Of a stretch of DNA of 38,084 nucleotides, positions 16,186 to 23,823 are shown one piece after another. The stretch's first letter is position 1, and every line of letters begins with the position of its first letter. The notes beneath the pieces were generated by a model. That model saw only the letters and a program-made list of their open reading frames with translations. It was not told the origin of the DNA and ran no database searches. Where the stretch lies: the NCBI GenBank assembly GCA_020249045.1, contig JADCGK010000247.1, positions 1-38,084 on the forward strand, written 5' to 3'. The stretch comes from Azospirillum sp. (GTDB taxonomy: Bacteria; Pseudomonadota; Alphaproteobacteria; CACIAM-22H2). A program made the translations under genes and the position numbers.

Positions 16186-16851
16186 ATGACGACGGAAACT
16201 CGCCCTCCGGCCATGATCGACCGCGACGAGACTTTCGCCTGCCGCCGGCGCCTGTTGACGGGTGCTTTCGCCATTGGCCTTGTGAGCGCCGTGCCCAGCC
16301 TCGCCGAGGCGTCGAGCGCGTCCAACGTCCCGCGCAAACGACCCGCGAAGCCGGCGCCCGCCCGCAATCTGGGGCCGCCGTCGGGCCCGGTCGCCACGCG
16401 GCCGTCGGCCACGCGTTCGCTGCGCATGCAGGTCGTCAATACGGGCGAACGGTTCGACGGGGTCTATTGGCGCGACGGCAATTACGTGCCCGAAACGCTG
16501 CAGCGTTTGGACCGGGTGCTGCGCGACCACCGGTCTGGGGCCATCACCCGCATGGATCCCAAGCTTTACGACATGCTGTGGGAGATGCAGCAGCGCTTGG
16601 ATACCACCGAAGCATGGCGGGTCATCTCCGCCTATCGCACGCCGCAGACCAACGCCGCCGCCCGCAAAAAGGGCGGTGTCGCGCGCAATTCCTTCCATCT
16701 GCATGGCCAAGCGCTCGACGTCGACCTGACCGACCGCTCGACGCGCGCCATCCGCCAAGTTGCGGTCGGCCTGCAAGCGGGGGGGGTGGGGCAGTATCCA
16801 CGTTCGGATTTCGTGCATATCGATACCGGCCCCGTCCGCGTTTGGGGTTGA
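16186..16851 (+). CDS. DUF882/M15-like murein endopeptidase (MepK/YcbK family)
   Basis: 221 residues. A twin-arginine-like signal (CRRRLLTGAFAIGL, about residues 19-32) is followed by a Pro/Ala/Arg linker to about residue 78 and then the DUF882 domain. The zinc-site motif SFHLHGQALD (His171, Asp178) and FVHIDTG (His211) match the SxHxxGxAxD and H pattern of peptidase M15-like proteins. E. coli MepK cleaves 3-3 cross-links made by L,D-transpeptidases. Its position next to a YcbB-type transpeptidase fits a make-and-break pair. The start ATG at 16186 gives a signal peptide with a 20-residue n-region. Confidence 0.9.
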   Translation: MTTETRPPAMIDRDETFACRRRLLTGAFAIGLVSAVPSLAEASSASNVPRKRPAKPAPARNLGPPSGPVATRPSATRSLRMQVVNTGERFDGVYWRDGNYVPETLQRLDRVLRDHRSGAITRMDPKLYDMLWEMQQRLDTTEAWRVISAYRTPQTNAAARKKGGVARNSFHLHGQALDVDLTDRSTRAIRQVAVGLQAGGVGQYPRSDFVHIDTGPVRVWG

Positions 16852-16887
16852 TCGTCTTGCGCGGGCCGGCCCCGGCGCGCTAAGCCA

Positions 16888-16897
16888 GGACTAGTCC
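16888..16897. promoter_or_regulatory. Palindrome GGACTAGTCC before bioY
   Basis: A perfect 10-bp palindrome 22 bases upstream of the bioY start, in a 67-base gap. It does not match the BioR box (TTATMKATAA) known in some alphaproteobacteria, so a regulatory role is only a suggestion. Confidence 0.2.
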
Positions 16898-16918
16898 CAC
16901 CTTCGGAGAGCAGTACCC

Positions 16919-17512
16919 ATGCGATTCGCACCCGCCACCCACGCCCCGCTCGTCGATCTGATCTGGCCCGCAGGCGCCCGGAACTTCGCGCGCATGGCCG
17001 CCTTGGCCGTGGTGGGTTCGCTGTTGCTGTGGGCCTCGGCCAAGGCGCAAGTGCCGATGTGGCCCGTCCCCATGACCATGCAGACCTTCGCGGTTGTGGC
17101 GATCGGGTTCGCCTACGGCGCCAAGTTGGGGATGGCGACGGTGGTGCTCTATCTCGCGCAAGGGGCGATGGGACTGCCGGTCTTCGCGGGCACGCCGGAA
17201 AAGGGCCTCGGTTTGCCCTACATGCTCGGAACCACCGGCGGCTATCTGCTGGGCTTCGTTCTGGCGGCGGGCCTTGCGGGCTGGCTGGCCGAGCGCGGCT
17301 GGGGCCGCGACATCGTGCGTTTGAGCCTTGCGATGCTCGCGGGCCACGCGCTCATCTTCGTGCCCGGTGTGGCATGGCTTGCGACCTTCGTGGGGGCCGA
17401 GAAGGCGATCGCCTTCGGTCTGACGCCGTTTCTGGCCGGCGCCGTCGTGAAGGCCGCCTTGGGCGTGGCCGTGTTGATGGCTGCCGACCGGACCCTCGCC
17501 CGTCGCGGCTGA
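16919..17512 (+). CDS. bioY: BioY biotin transporter
   Basis: 197-residue integral membrane S-component for biotin uptake, either alone or with ECF modules. The conserved segments VPMWPVPMTMQTFAV, LYLAQGAMGLPVF and GTTGGYLLGF are all present, and about six hydrophobic helices are visible. The start ATG at 16919 follows ggagag at about 16905. No bioM/bioN (ecfA/ecfT) or biotin synthesis gene lies in the window. Confidence 0.95.
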   Translation: MRFAPATHAPLVDLIWPAGARNFARMAALAVVGSLLLWASAKAQVPMWPVPMTMQTFAVVAIGFAYGAKLGMATVVLYLAQGAMGLPVFAGTPEKGLGLPYMLGTTGGYLLGFVLAAGLAGWLAERGWGRDIVRLSLAMLAGHALIFVPGVAWLATFVGAEKAIAFGLTPFLAGAVVKAALGVAVLMAADRTLARRG

Positions 17513-17672
17513 GGTGCGCGTCGGCGCCCCACCTCGCGCCCAGAATTGTCGCGTTACATTGCGTCGGTTTCTCTTGCGCGGCTGTCGGCTTGCCCGTAAG
17601 AACCCGGCGGCTGCGTAGACCAAAGCCGCGAGGTCCGCATAAGGACCCCGGCCGGGAGGCGAGAGAACGGGT

Positions 17673-18209
17673 ATGGGCGCTATGGAACTCTATGTGCGCG
17701 CGGTCGACCGCATCAATTCGGCGATCGGCAACGTTGTCGCTTGGATGACGTTGGGGACCGTGCTGGTCTGTTTCGGCACGGTCTATTTCCGCTATGCGCT
17801 CGATAGCGGCTTCATCTGGATGCAGGAAGCCTACATCTGGCAGCACGCGATCGTGATCTTCCTCGGCGCGGGCTACACGTTGCTGCACAACGGTCACGTC
17901 CGGGTCGACATCTTCTACGCCCAGATGCCCGCCCGCCGACGCGCGATGGTGGATATCGGCGGCACGATCCTGTTCATGGGGCCGTTCTTGTGGGTGACGT
18001 TCGACAAGTCCTGGGCCTTCTTTTTGACCTCCTATATCGGCGATGAGAACTCCCAGCAGCCCGATGGCATTCCCAATCTGTGGCTGTTGAAATCCACGCT
18101 CGTGCTGTTTTGCCTCGTGGTGGCGCTTCAAGGCCTCGCGACGATCTTCCGGAACGTGCTGTTCCTGGGCGGCGATGCCAAATACGCGCCGCCCGGCGGC
18201 ACGCACTGA
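17673..18209 (+). CDS. dctQ: TRAP transporter small membrane subunit (DctQ type)
   Basis: 178 residues with four hydrophobic segments. The pattern RYALDSGFIWMQEAYIWQHA and GAGYTLLHNGHVRVD (about residues 45-88) is characteristic of DctQ/TakQ proteins that pair with the large DctM subunit. The start ATG at 17673 has gggaggcgagag upstream; a second ATG at 17682 is possible. dctM follows after 24 bases. The matching binding-protein gene is not upstream but convergent downstream (19990-21084). Confidence 0.93.
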   Translation: MGAMELYVRAVDRINSAIGNVVAWMTLGTVLVCFGTVYFRYALDSGFIWMQEAYIWQHAIVIFLGAGYTLLHNGHVRVDIFYAQMPARRRAMVDIGGTILFMGPFLWVTFDKSWAFFLTSYIGDENSQQPDGIPNLWLLKSTLVLFCLVVALQGLATIFRNVLFLGGDAKYAPPGGTH

Positions 18210-18233
18210 TCAGAACCCCGAAAGAAAAAAGCC

Positions 18234-19919
18234 ATGGGTGCGGAAAGCCATCTTCTCGGCGAGATCCTGTCCGTCGGATTGTTCGCCACCATCGTCGGCC
18301 TGCTGATGCTGGGCTTCCCCGTCGCGTTTTCGCTCGGCGGGATCTCGTTGTTCTTCGCTTGGATCGGCTGGTCGTTGGGCGTATTCGACCTCAACTTCCT
18401 CAACGCGTTGCCCACGCGCTTCTTCGGCACGATGACCAACGAGGTGCTGGTTGCGGTGCCGCTGTTCGTCTTCATGGGCGTGATGCTCGAGCGCTCGAAG
18501 ATCGCCGAAGTCCTTCTGACCACGATGGGTCAGTTGTTCGGTGGCGTGCGCGGCGGTCTCGGCTACTCGGTCATCATCGTGGGTACGTTGCTCGCGGCCT
18601 CGACCGGCATCGTCGGCGCCACGGTCGTCACCATGGGCCTGCTGTCGCTGCCCGCGATGCTGCGCGCGGGCTACGATCCCAAGCTCGCCACCGGCATCAT
18701 CTGCGCCTCGGGCACGCTCGGGCAGATCATCCCGCCTTCGACCGTGCTGATCTTCATCGGCGACATCCTGCAGGGGGCGAACCAGCAGGCGCAGCTGGCG
18801 ATGGGCAATTTCGCGCCGACGACCGTTTCGGTGGGTGACCTGTTCGCGGGCGCCTTCATCCCCGGCTTGATGCTCTCCGGCCTCTACATGTCCTGGGTGT
18901 TCGTGCGCGGCATGCTCGATCGCAATTCCTGCCCGCCGCTCCTCATGACGGCGGAGGAGAAGGCCGGTCTCGGCCGGCGCGTCATCATCGCGCTGATCCC
19001 GCCGATCTTCCTGATCGTCGCGGTGCTCGGTTCGATCCTGGGCGGCGTCGCCACGCCGACGGAATCGGCTTCGGTCGGCGCTCTGGGGGCGATCTTCCTG
19101 ACCGTGGTCAAGCTGCTCGCGGACAAGCTCGCCAACGCCGAAACTCAGGTCCAGCTCGAACGCCAACTCGCGGCGTTCTGGGTGACCTTCATCGCCGCAC
19201 TCAGCGGCATCGGCTACGTCTGGGGCGCCACGGGGCTTCTCTCGGCGCTTCTGGTCGTCATCGGCGTGGGTTCGCTCATCATCCTTGCGATGTCTGGCAC
19301 GCGCGGGGAGTTCCTGTCCGTCCTGCGGCAGGTTTCGATCTCCACGATGACCATCACGTCGATGGTGTTCGTGATCCTGATGGGCGCTTCGGTCTTCAGC
19401 CTCGTCTTCCGGGGCTTGGGCGGCGAATATCTGGTGCACGACGCGCTCGACAACATGCCCGGCGGCGACACCGTGGCGCTGGTCGTGGTCATGGCCGTGA
19501 TGTTCGCGCTCGGCTTCTTCCTCGACACGTTCGAGATCATCTTCATCACCGTGCCGATCGCGGGCCCGATCCTGCTGCAGATGGGATTCGACGCCGTGTG
19601 GCTGGGCGTGCTGATGGGGGTCAACCTGCAGACGTCGTTCCTGACGCCGCCCTTCGGGTTCGCGCTGTTCTATCTGCGCGGCGTGGCGCCGCCCTCGATC
19701 ACCACGCAAGTCATCTACCGCGGCGTCATCCCGTTCGTCGCGATCCAGATCTTCGTCATGTTGCTGATGTGGTTCTTCCCGGCGTTGGCGACGTGGTTGC
19801 CGAACGAGATCTACGGCGTCGACCCGAACAACCTGCCGACCTATCAGTCGCTGCCGACCGACTTCCTGGAGCCGCCGGACGATCCGCCCGACGACCCGCC
19901 GTCCGAGGACGAAGGCTGA
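18234..19919 (+). CDS. dctM: TRAP transporter large permease subunit (DctM type)
   Basis: 561-residue inner-membrane sodium-coupled permease of a tripartite ATP-independent transporter. Typical segments are LLMLGFPVAFSLGGISL, VAVPLFVFMGVML and ASGTLGQIIPPSTVLIF. It is longer than the usual 430 residues. A central insertion near residues 290-380 and an acidic Pro-rich tail (PPDDPPDDPP) are features seen in the long TakM/lactate-type subgroup. With the TakP-like binding protein this suggests 2-oxoacid or 2-hydroxyacid uptake. It ends at the strong terminator at 19926. Confidence 0.93.
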   Translation: MGAESHLLGEILSVGLFATIVGLLMLGFPVAFSLGGISLFFAWIGWSLGVFDLNFLNALPTRFFGTMTNEVLVAVPLFVFMGVMLERSKIAEVLLTTMGQLFGGVRGGLGYSVIIVGTLLAASTGIVGATVVTMGLLSLPAMLRAGYDPKLATGIICASGTLGQIIPPSTVLIFIGDILQGANQQAQLAMGNFAPTTVSVGDLFAGAFIPGLMLSGLYMSWVFVRGMLDRNSCPPLLMTAEEKAGLGRRVIIALIPPIFLIVAVLGSILGGVATPTESASVGALGAIFLTVVKLLADKLANAETQVQLERQLAAFWVTFIAALSGIGYVWGATGLLSALLVVIGVGSLIILAMSGTRGEFLSVLRQVSISTMTITSMVFVILMGASVFSLVFRGLGGEYLVHDALDNMPGGDTVALVVVMAVMFALGFFLDTFEIIFITVPIAGPILLQMGFDAVWLGVLMGVNLQTSFLTPPFGFALFYLRGVAPPSITTQVIYRGVIPFVAIQIFVMLLMWFFPALATWLPNEIYGVDPNNLPTYQSLPTDFLEPPDDPPDDPPSEDEG

Positions 19920-19925
19920 GACGAA

Positions 19926-19959
19926 AAAACCCCGCGGGGAGCGATCCCCGCGGGGTTTT
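19926..19959. terminator. Bidirectional intrinsic terminator
   Basis: A perfect 15-bp stem (19926-19940 with 19945-19959; core CCCCGCGGGGA / TCCCCGCGGGG) with a GCGA tetraloop. A-runs on the left and T-runs on the right make it a terminator in both directions. It separates convergent dctM (plus) and the binding-protein gene (minus). A second hairpin, CCGGTTCC-CGAA-GGAACCGG at 19966-19985, follows at once. Confidence 0.9.
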
Positions 19960-19965
19960 CCGTCG

Positions 19966-19985
19966 CCGGTTCCCGAAGGAACCGG
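19966..19985. terminator. Second hairpin in the convergent TRAP gap
   Basis: A perfect 8-bp stem CCGGTTCC/GGAACCGG with a CGAA tetraloop, just after the dctP stop when read on the minus strand. No T-run follows immediately, so it may stabilise the 3' end of the mRNA rather than terminate transcription itself. Confidence 0.55.
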
Positions 19986-19989
19986 AGGA

Positions 19990-21084
19990 TCAGGTGATGT
20001 ACTTGAAGGCCCGGACGCGCGCGTTGAGGAACGCGCCGTCGTTCCAGCGCGTGAAGGGCATCACTTGCGCGCGGAACTTCAGGTACGAGTCGAACAGCTT
20101 CTTGGTCATCGCGTCGCCGCGATCGCGCTGTTCGGTCAGGAACTCGCCGGCCGCCGTGCCCATCGCATCGAGCATGTTGCCGGGCAGGTTCAGGAAGCGG
20201 ACGCCGTGGCGGGTGCGCAGCGTCTCCATGGATTCGCCCGAGCGCGCGATGTACTCGGTCGTCATGTCCATATCCATCGACTGCGCCGCGAACGCGACGA
20301 TCGCCTTCAGGTCGTTCGGCAGGGCGTCGTAGCGCTGCTTGGAGACCATCAGCTGCAGGTTCGAACCCGGCTCGTGCCAGCCCGGGCCGTAGCAGAGCTT
20401 GGCGACCTGATGGAAGCCCATCGCGAGGTCGTTGTACGGGCCGATCCATTCGGCCGCGTCGACCGCGCCCGATTGCAGGGCGGCGAAGATTTCGCCGCCG
20501 GGCAGGAAGACCTGCTGCGCGCCCAGGCGGGTCATGATCTGACCGCCCCAGCCGGGCATGCGGATCTTGAGGCCGCGGAAGCTTTCCACGCCCTGCAGCT
20601 CGCGGCGATACCAGCCGAAAGCCTGGGTGTTGGTGTTGCCGGCCGCGAAGGCCTTGATGTTGTAGTTGGCCGCGTGCTCGTCCCACAGCTGCTGGCCGCC
20701 GCCGTAGTTCAGCCACGCCGACTGCTCGGTCGCCATGAAGCCGAAGGGCACGCAGGTGAAGAACTGGAAGGCCGGGTGCACGCCGATGTGGTAATAGGAC
20801 GCGTCATGGCCCATTTCGGCCGTGCCGTCGCGCACGGCCTGCAGGCACTGCAGCGCCGGAACGAGTTCGCCCGCGGCGAACACGCGCACCGTCAGGCGGC
20901 CGCCCGACATTTCGCCGATGCGCGCGGCGAGGCGCTCGACGCCCGTGCCGACGCCCGGGAGGTTCTTCGGCCACGACGTGACCAGACGCCACTCCATACG
21001 GCCTTGGCTGATCGCCGGGGCCGAAAGGGCCACGGTCGACGCGCTGGCCGCCGCGGTGGCGGCGAGGAATTTACGACGAATCAT
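19990..21084 (-). CDS. TRAP transporter solute-binding protein, TakP (2-oxoacid) type
   Basis: 364 residues. A twin-arginine signal (RRKFLAATAAASAS) ends near APAISQG. The mature part begins WRLVTSWPKNLPG. The motifs KIRMPGWGGQIM, LPGGEIFAALQSG and DAAEWIGPYND are those of the TakP/lactate-binding subgroup of DctP-like proteins, which bind 2-oxoacids or 2-hydroxyacids, often with a metal. The periplasmic partner of the permease at 17673-19919 is expected to be this protein, yet it is on the opposite strand, facing the permease genes. AAGGAG lies 13 bases before the ATG on the minus strand. Confidence 0.93.
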   Translation of the reverse strand: MIRRKFLAATAAASASTVALSAPAISQGRMEWRLVTSWPKNLPGVGTGVERLAARIGEMSGGRLTVRVFAAGELVPALQCLQAVRDGTAEMGHDASYYHIGVHPAFQFFTCVPFGFMATEQSAWLNYGGGQQLWDEHAANYNIKAFAAGNTNTQAFGWYRRELQGVESFRGLKIRMPGWGGQIMTRLGAQQVFLPGGEIFAALQSGAVDAAEWIGPYNDLAMGFHQVAKLCYGPGWHEPGSNLQLMVSKQRYDALPNDLKAIVAFAAQSMDMDMTTEYIARSGESMETLRTRHGVRFLNLPGNMLDAMGTAAGEFLTEQRDRGDAMTKKLFDSYLKFRAQVMPFTRWNDGAFLNARVRAFKYIT

Positions 21085-21268
21085 TGTGAGGGGGTCTCCT
21101 TGGGGTTCCCTGTTGAAATTCGTTCGCCCCGGACTTGACGCCCGGTCGCGAGCACTCCGGCGGACCGGAATCCCGGCGCCGCAGATGGGTGTATATGAAG
21201 CCCCGGGCCCCGAATATCAAGCGCAGAGGGACGTTCTCGCGGGTTCTACGGTGACGAGACGGGGAAGA

Positions 21269-22015
21269 TCAAAGGTTGGGCGTCGCCGGGCCCGTTGCGG
21301 CGGCCAACGGCCGCCAGCCTTCCCGGGTCAACGCCTCCAGCGGCTGGAAGCGGACCTTGTATGCCATTTTTTCGCTCTCGCCGATCCAATAGCCCAAATA
21401 GACGTGGGCGAGGTTCTCGCGCCGGGCGGCCTCGATCAACCACAACACGATCAGCGAACCGAGCGAGCGCTTGGGCGCCTCCGGCTCGTAGAACGAGTAG
21501 ACGGCCGAAAATCCGGACGCCATCCGGTCGACCAGGCAGCCAGCCATCAGATTGCCGTGCGGATCGCGGAACTCGACGACGTTCGAAGACGCGGCCCCGA
21601 CCTCGATCATCGTCCGGTAATCCTCGAAATCCATGCGCGCCATTTCGCCGTCGCGATGCCGACCGGTCTGGTAGCGCGAGAACAGCGCGTATTGCTCGGC
21701 CGTCGCGTGCGCGGGCCGCCATTCGGCGGTCAGATCGGCGTTGCGCGCCAGCACGCGCCGCCATTGCCGCGTCGCCTCGAACCGCGCGGCGGGGATGCGG
21801 ACGGCGACGCACGCGTTGCAGCCGGGGCAGGCGGGCCGGTAGGCGAAGCCGAGCGAACGCCGGAACCCGGCTTCGGACAGCAGGTCGTAGCCGAGCACGG
21901 CTTGCGGGCCGGTCAGGTCGACGAAAATGCGCCGTTCCATCCGCCCCTCGATATAGGGGCAGGGCGAGGGCATCGAATAATAGAACCGCGCGGTGGCGCT
22001 GCCGGTCACGGTCAT
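21269..22015 (-). CDS. bpt: Aspartate/glutamate leucyltransferase
   Basis: 248-residue cytosolic enzyme that transfers Leu from Leu-tRNA to proteins with N-terminal Asp or Glu, marking them for the ClpS/ClpAP N-degron route. It begins MTVTGSATARFYYSMPSPCPY. The Cys-containing segments PSPCPYIEG and RPACPGCNACVAVRIP, and the later YSFYEP and YLGYWI, match the Ate/Bpt family. Its ATG overlaps the stop of the RDD gene by 4 bases. Length is typical for alphaproteobacterial Bpt. Confidence 0.95.
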   Translation of the reverse strand: MTVTGSATARFYYSMPSPCPYIEGRMERRIFVDLTGPQAVLGYDLLSEAGFRRSLGFAYRPACPGCNACVAVRIPAARFEATRQWRRVLARNADLTAEWRPAHATAEQYALFSRYQTGRHRDGEMARMDFEDYRTMIEVGAASSNVVEFRDPHGNLMAGCLVDRMASGFSAVYSFYEPEAPKRSLGSLIVLWLIEAARRENLAHVYLGYWIGESEKMAYKVRFQPLEALTREGWRPLAAATGPATPNL

Positions 22016-22506
22016 GCGGCCGTTCCTTCGGGTTCGGCGCGCCGGCGCGCGACCATGCCGGTCAGCACGTCGTGCAGCAGGCGCTTGCGCGGATTGAAGA
22101 AGCTCCAGACCAGGATCAGGCCCCAAGTGAATGCGACCGTGACGTAGAAGATCGCGAAATGCGCGGCCGCCTGGGCGAGGCTCGCGCGCGTGCCGTCGCG
22201 TGCGGAGAGTTCGACGCCGGCCAAGCGCTGCCCCCATGTGCCGCGCCGCGGACCCGAAATCAAAATCGCGTTGTAGGCGAGCGGCACCAACGCCAACAGC
22301 AGCACGATCGGCGGGAACAGCCACGAGACCGGCCAGACGACGAGACCCGCGACACCGGTCAACACCAGGCAAATCGCCCCGTCGACCGCCCACGCGAACA
22401 AGCGGCGCCGACGCAATCCCCGAACGTCGTCGGCGTTCGGAGCGGTCGCGGCGCGCGGATCGATGCGGTCGTGTGGCGCGGGGAGCGTCGTGGCGTCGGC
22501 CTCCAA
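22012..22506 (-). CDS. RDD family membrane protein
   Basis: 164 residues. The RDD hallmark is near residues 33-45 (RRRLFAWAVDGAIC), and three hydrophobic segments follow, with FFNPRKRLLHDVLTGMVARR at the C-terminus as usual for the family. It starts at TTG (22506-22504) with a strong AAGGAGG ribosome site 4 bases before it, which decides the start. It is coupled to bpt by an ATGA overlap. The RDD function is not settled; some members are linked to ion or proton exchange. Confidence 0.88.
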   Translation of the reverse strand: MEADATTLPAPHDRIDPRAATAPNADDVRGLRRRRLFAWAVDGAICLVLTGVAGLVVWPVSWLFPPIVLLLALVPLAYNAILISGPRRGTWGQRLAGVELSARDGTRASLAQAAAHFAIFYVTVAFTWGLILVWSFFNPRKRLLHDVLTGMVARRRAEPEGTAA

Positions 22507-22621
22507 GCGTCCTCCTTCGTGTCGAAGGAAAGCCTAGGCGAGCACGCGCCGCGCGGCAAGCGCGCGCGCGGTATCGTCCTATGGGGATGCGCGAAAAATC
22601 CAGTGCGCGCGGACGCGCCGA

Positions 22622-23683
22622 TCAGTTGGCGAGCGGGATGTCGCGCAGCAAAACGATGGAAATGCGCCGGTTGCGCGGATCGGACGGGTTGTCGGCGATG
22701 AAGGGTTCGGTATCGGCGCGGCCGATCACGCGGGCGATCCGCGCTTGCGAAAGACCGCTCTCCAGCAACTGGCGGCGGGCGGCGTTGGCGCGGTCGGCGG
22801 AGAGTTCCCAATTCGTGTATTGCGCGCCGCGCGGGAAGGGCGTCGCGTCGGTATGCCCGGTGATGGCGATCGGATTGGGCAGGTTCTGCACGATGCGCGC
22901 GACCGTTTGCAGCAATCGGCGCGTGCCGTCGGCGGGCGTGGCCGAACCCGAAGCGAACATCGCGTTGCGTTCCTGGTCGATCAGTTGGATGCGCAAGCCC
23001 TCGGGCGTACGGTCGACGATCATGTTCTGCGCGAGCGGGCGCAGGTCCGGGACTTCCTGCAACGCTTGGCGGATGTCCGCTTCCGCGCGGGCGAAGCTTT
23101 GCTCCTCGCGCCGCGCCATCTCGCGCTGCATTTGCTGTTCGAGCGCGCCCATGCCCGCGTTCTGCTGGCCTTGCGGGCGGGCACCCGTGAACAACTCGCC
23201 CGCCGCCTGCTCGCCCGAACGCCGGTCGCCGCGCAAGGCTTGGCCTTGCGGGCCCGGACCCATGCCCGAGGCGCCGCGCGCATTGGGCTGCGGGTTTGGG
23301 GAATCCTCGTTGGCCGCGTTGCGCGTGGGCTCGAATTCGGGGCCTTCGGTTTCCGCTTCCTCCCCGGTGGGCGCCAACGGCACGCCCACGACGATGCCGC
23401 CCGTCATGCGCGGCAACTCGCCGGGCCCCAGCGTCACGCCGCCCAATACGCCGCCCGCACCCGAGGTCGAGCGCGAGACCGCGTCGAACGCCGTGAAATA
23501 CTGCGCGATCCCCTGACGCTTTTCCTGATCGGTCGAGTTCAGCAGCCACATCAGCAGGAAGAACGCCATCATCGCGGTCACGAAGTCGGCGTAAGCGACC
23601 TTCCAGCCGCCACCATGGGCGCCTTCGTGGCCCTTTTTACCGCGCTTGATGATGATTACTGGGTGGTGGGAGTCGTCCGCCAT
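22622..23683 (-). CDS. motB: Flagellar motor stator protein MotB
   Basis: 353 residues. A basic cytoplasmic N-terminus (KRGKKGHEGAHGGGWK) precedes a single membrane helix starting YADFVTAMMAFFLLMW, with the proton-binding Asp at residue 33. A long Gln/Gly/Pro-rich periplasmic region (about 70-190) comes next, then an OmpA-like peptidoglycan-binding domain (AITGHTDATPFP, NWELSADRANAARR) at about 230-345. The motA partner is not adjacent: its neighbours are an RDD gene and an Ntn hydrolase. Unlike typical motAB pairs it therefore has its own 140-base upstream region. Confidence 0.93.
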   Translation of the reverse strand: MADDSHHPVIIIKRGKKGHEGAHGGGWKVAYADFVTAMMAFFLLMWLLNSTDQEKRQGIAQYFTAFDAVSRSTSGAGGVLGGVTLGPGELPRMTGGIVVGVPLAPTGEEAETEGPEFEPTRNAANEDSPNPQPNARGASGMGPGPQGQALRGDRRSGEQAAGELFTGARPQGQQNAGMGALEQQMQREMARREEQSFARAEADIRQALQEVPDLRPLAQNMIVDRTPEGLRIQLIDQERNAMFASGSATPADGTRRLLQTVARIVQNLPNPIAITGHTDATPFPRGAQYTNWELSADRANAARRQLLESGLSQARIARVIGRADTEPFIADNPSDPRNRRISIVLLRDIPLAN

Positions 23684-23823
23684 CGCCGATCCTCGATCCC
23701 CTTTCGGGGAATATGCGCCGCCGGTCGCGCAGCTTCAATCCGCCGAGCGCCCAGTAAAATTCGACTAAAATCTAGTCCGATACCGTTAACGGCGGGTGAA
23801 AAACCGTCTAAGTCTTTGGAATA
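23684..23823 (-). promoter_or_regulatory. Upstream region of motB
   Basis: 140 bases between motB and the next gene on the same strand. It holds an AT-richer stretch at about 23751-23790 containing ACTAGATTTTAGT (read on the minus strand) and TTAACGG, and a small hairpin TCCCC-TTTC-GGGGA at 23697-23710 close to the motB start. A promoter is likely here, but I cannot assign a sigma factor or an operator. Confidence 0.35.

Noticed and set aside
16888-16897. BioR repressor site for bioY
   Set aside because: The palindrome GGACTAGTCC does not match the known BioR consensus and nothing else in the 67-base gap does.
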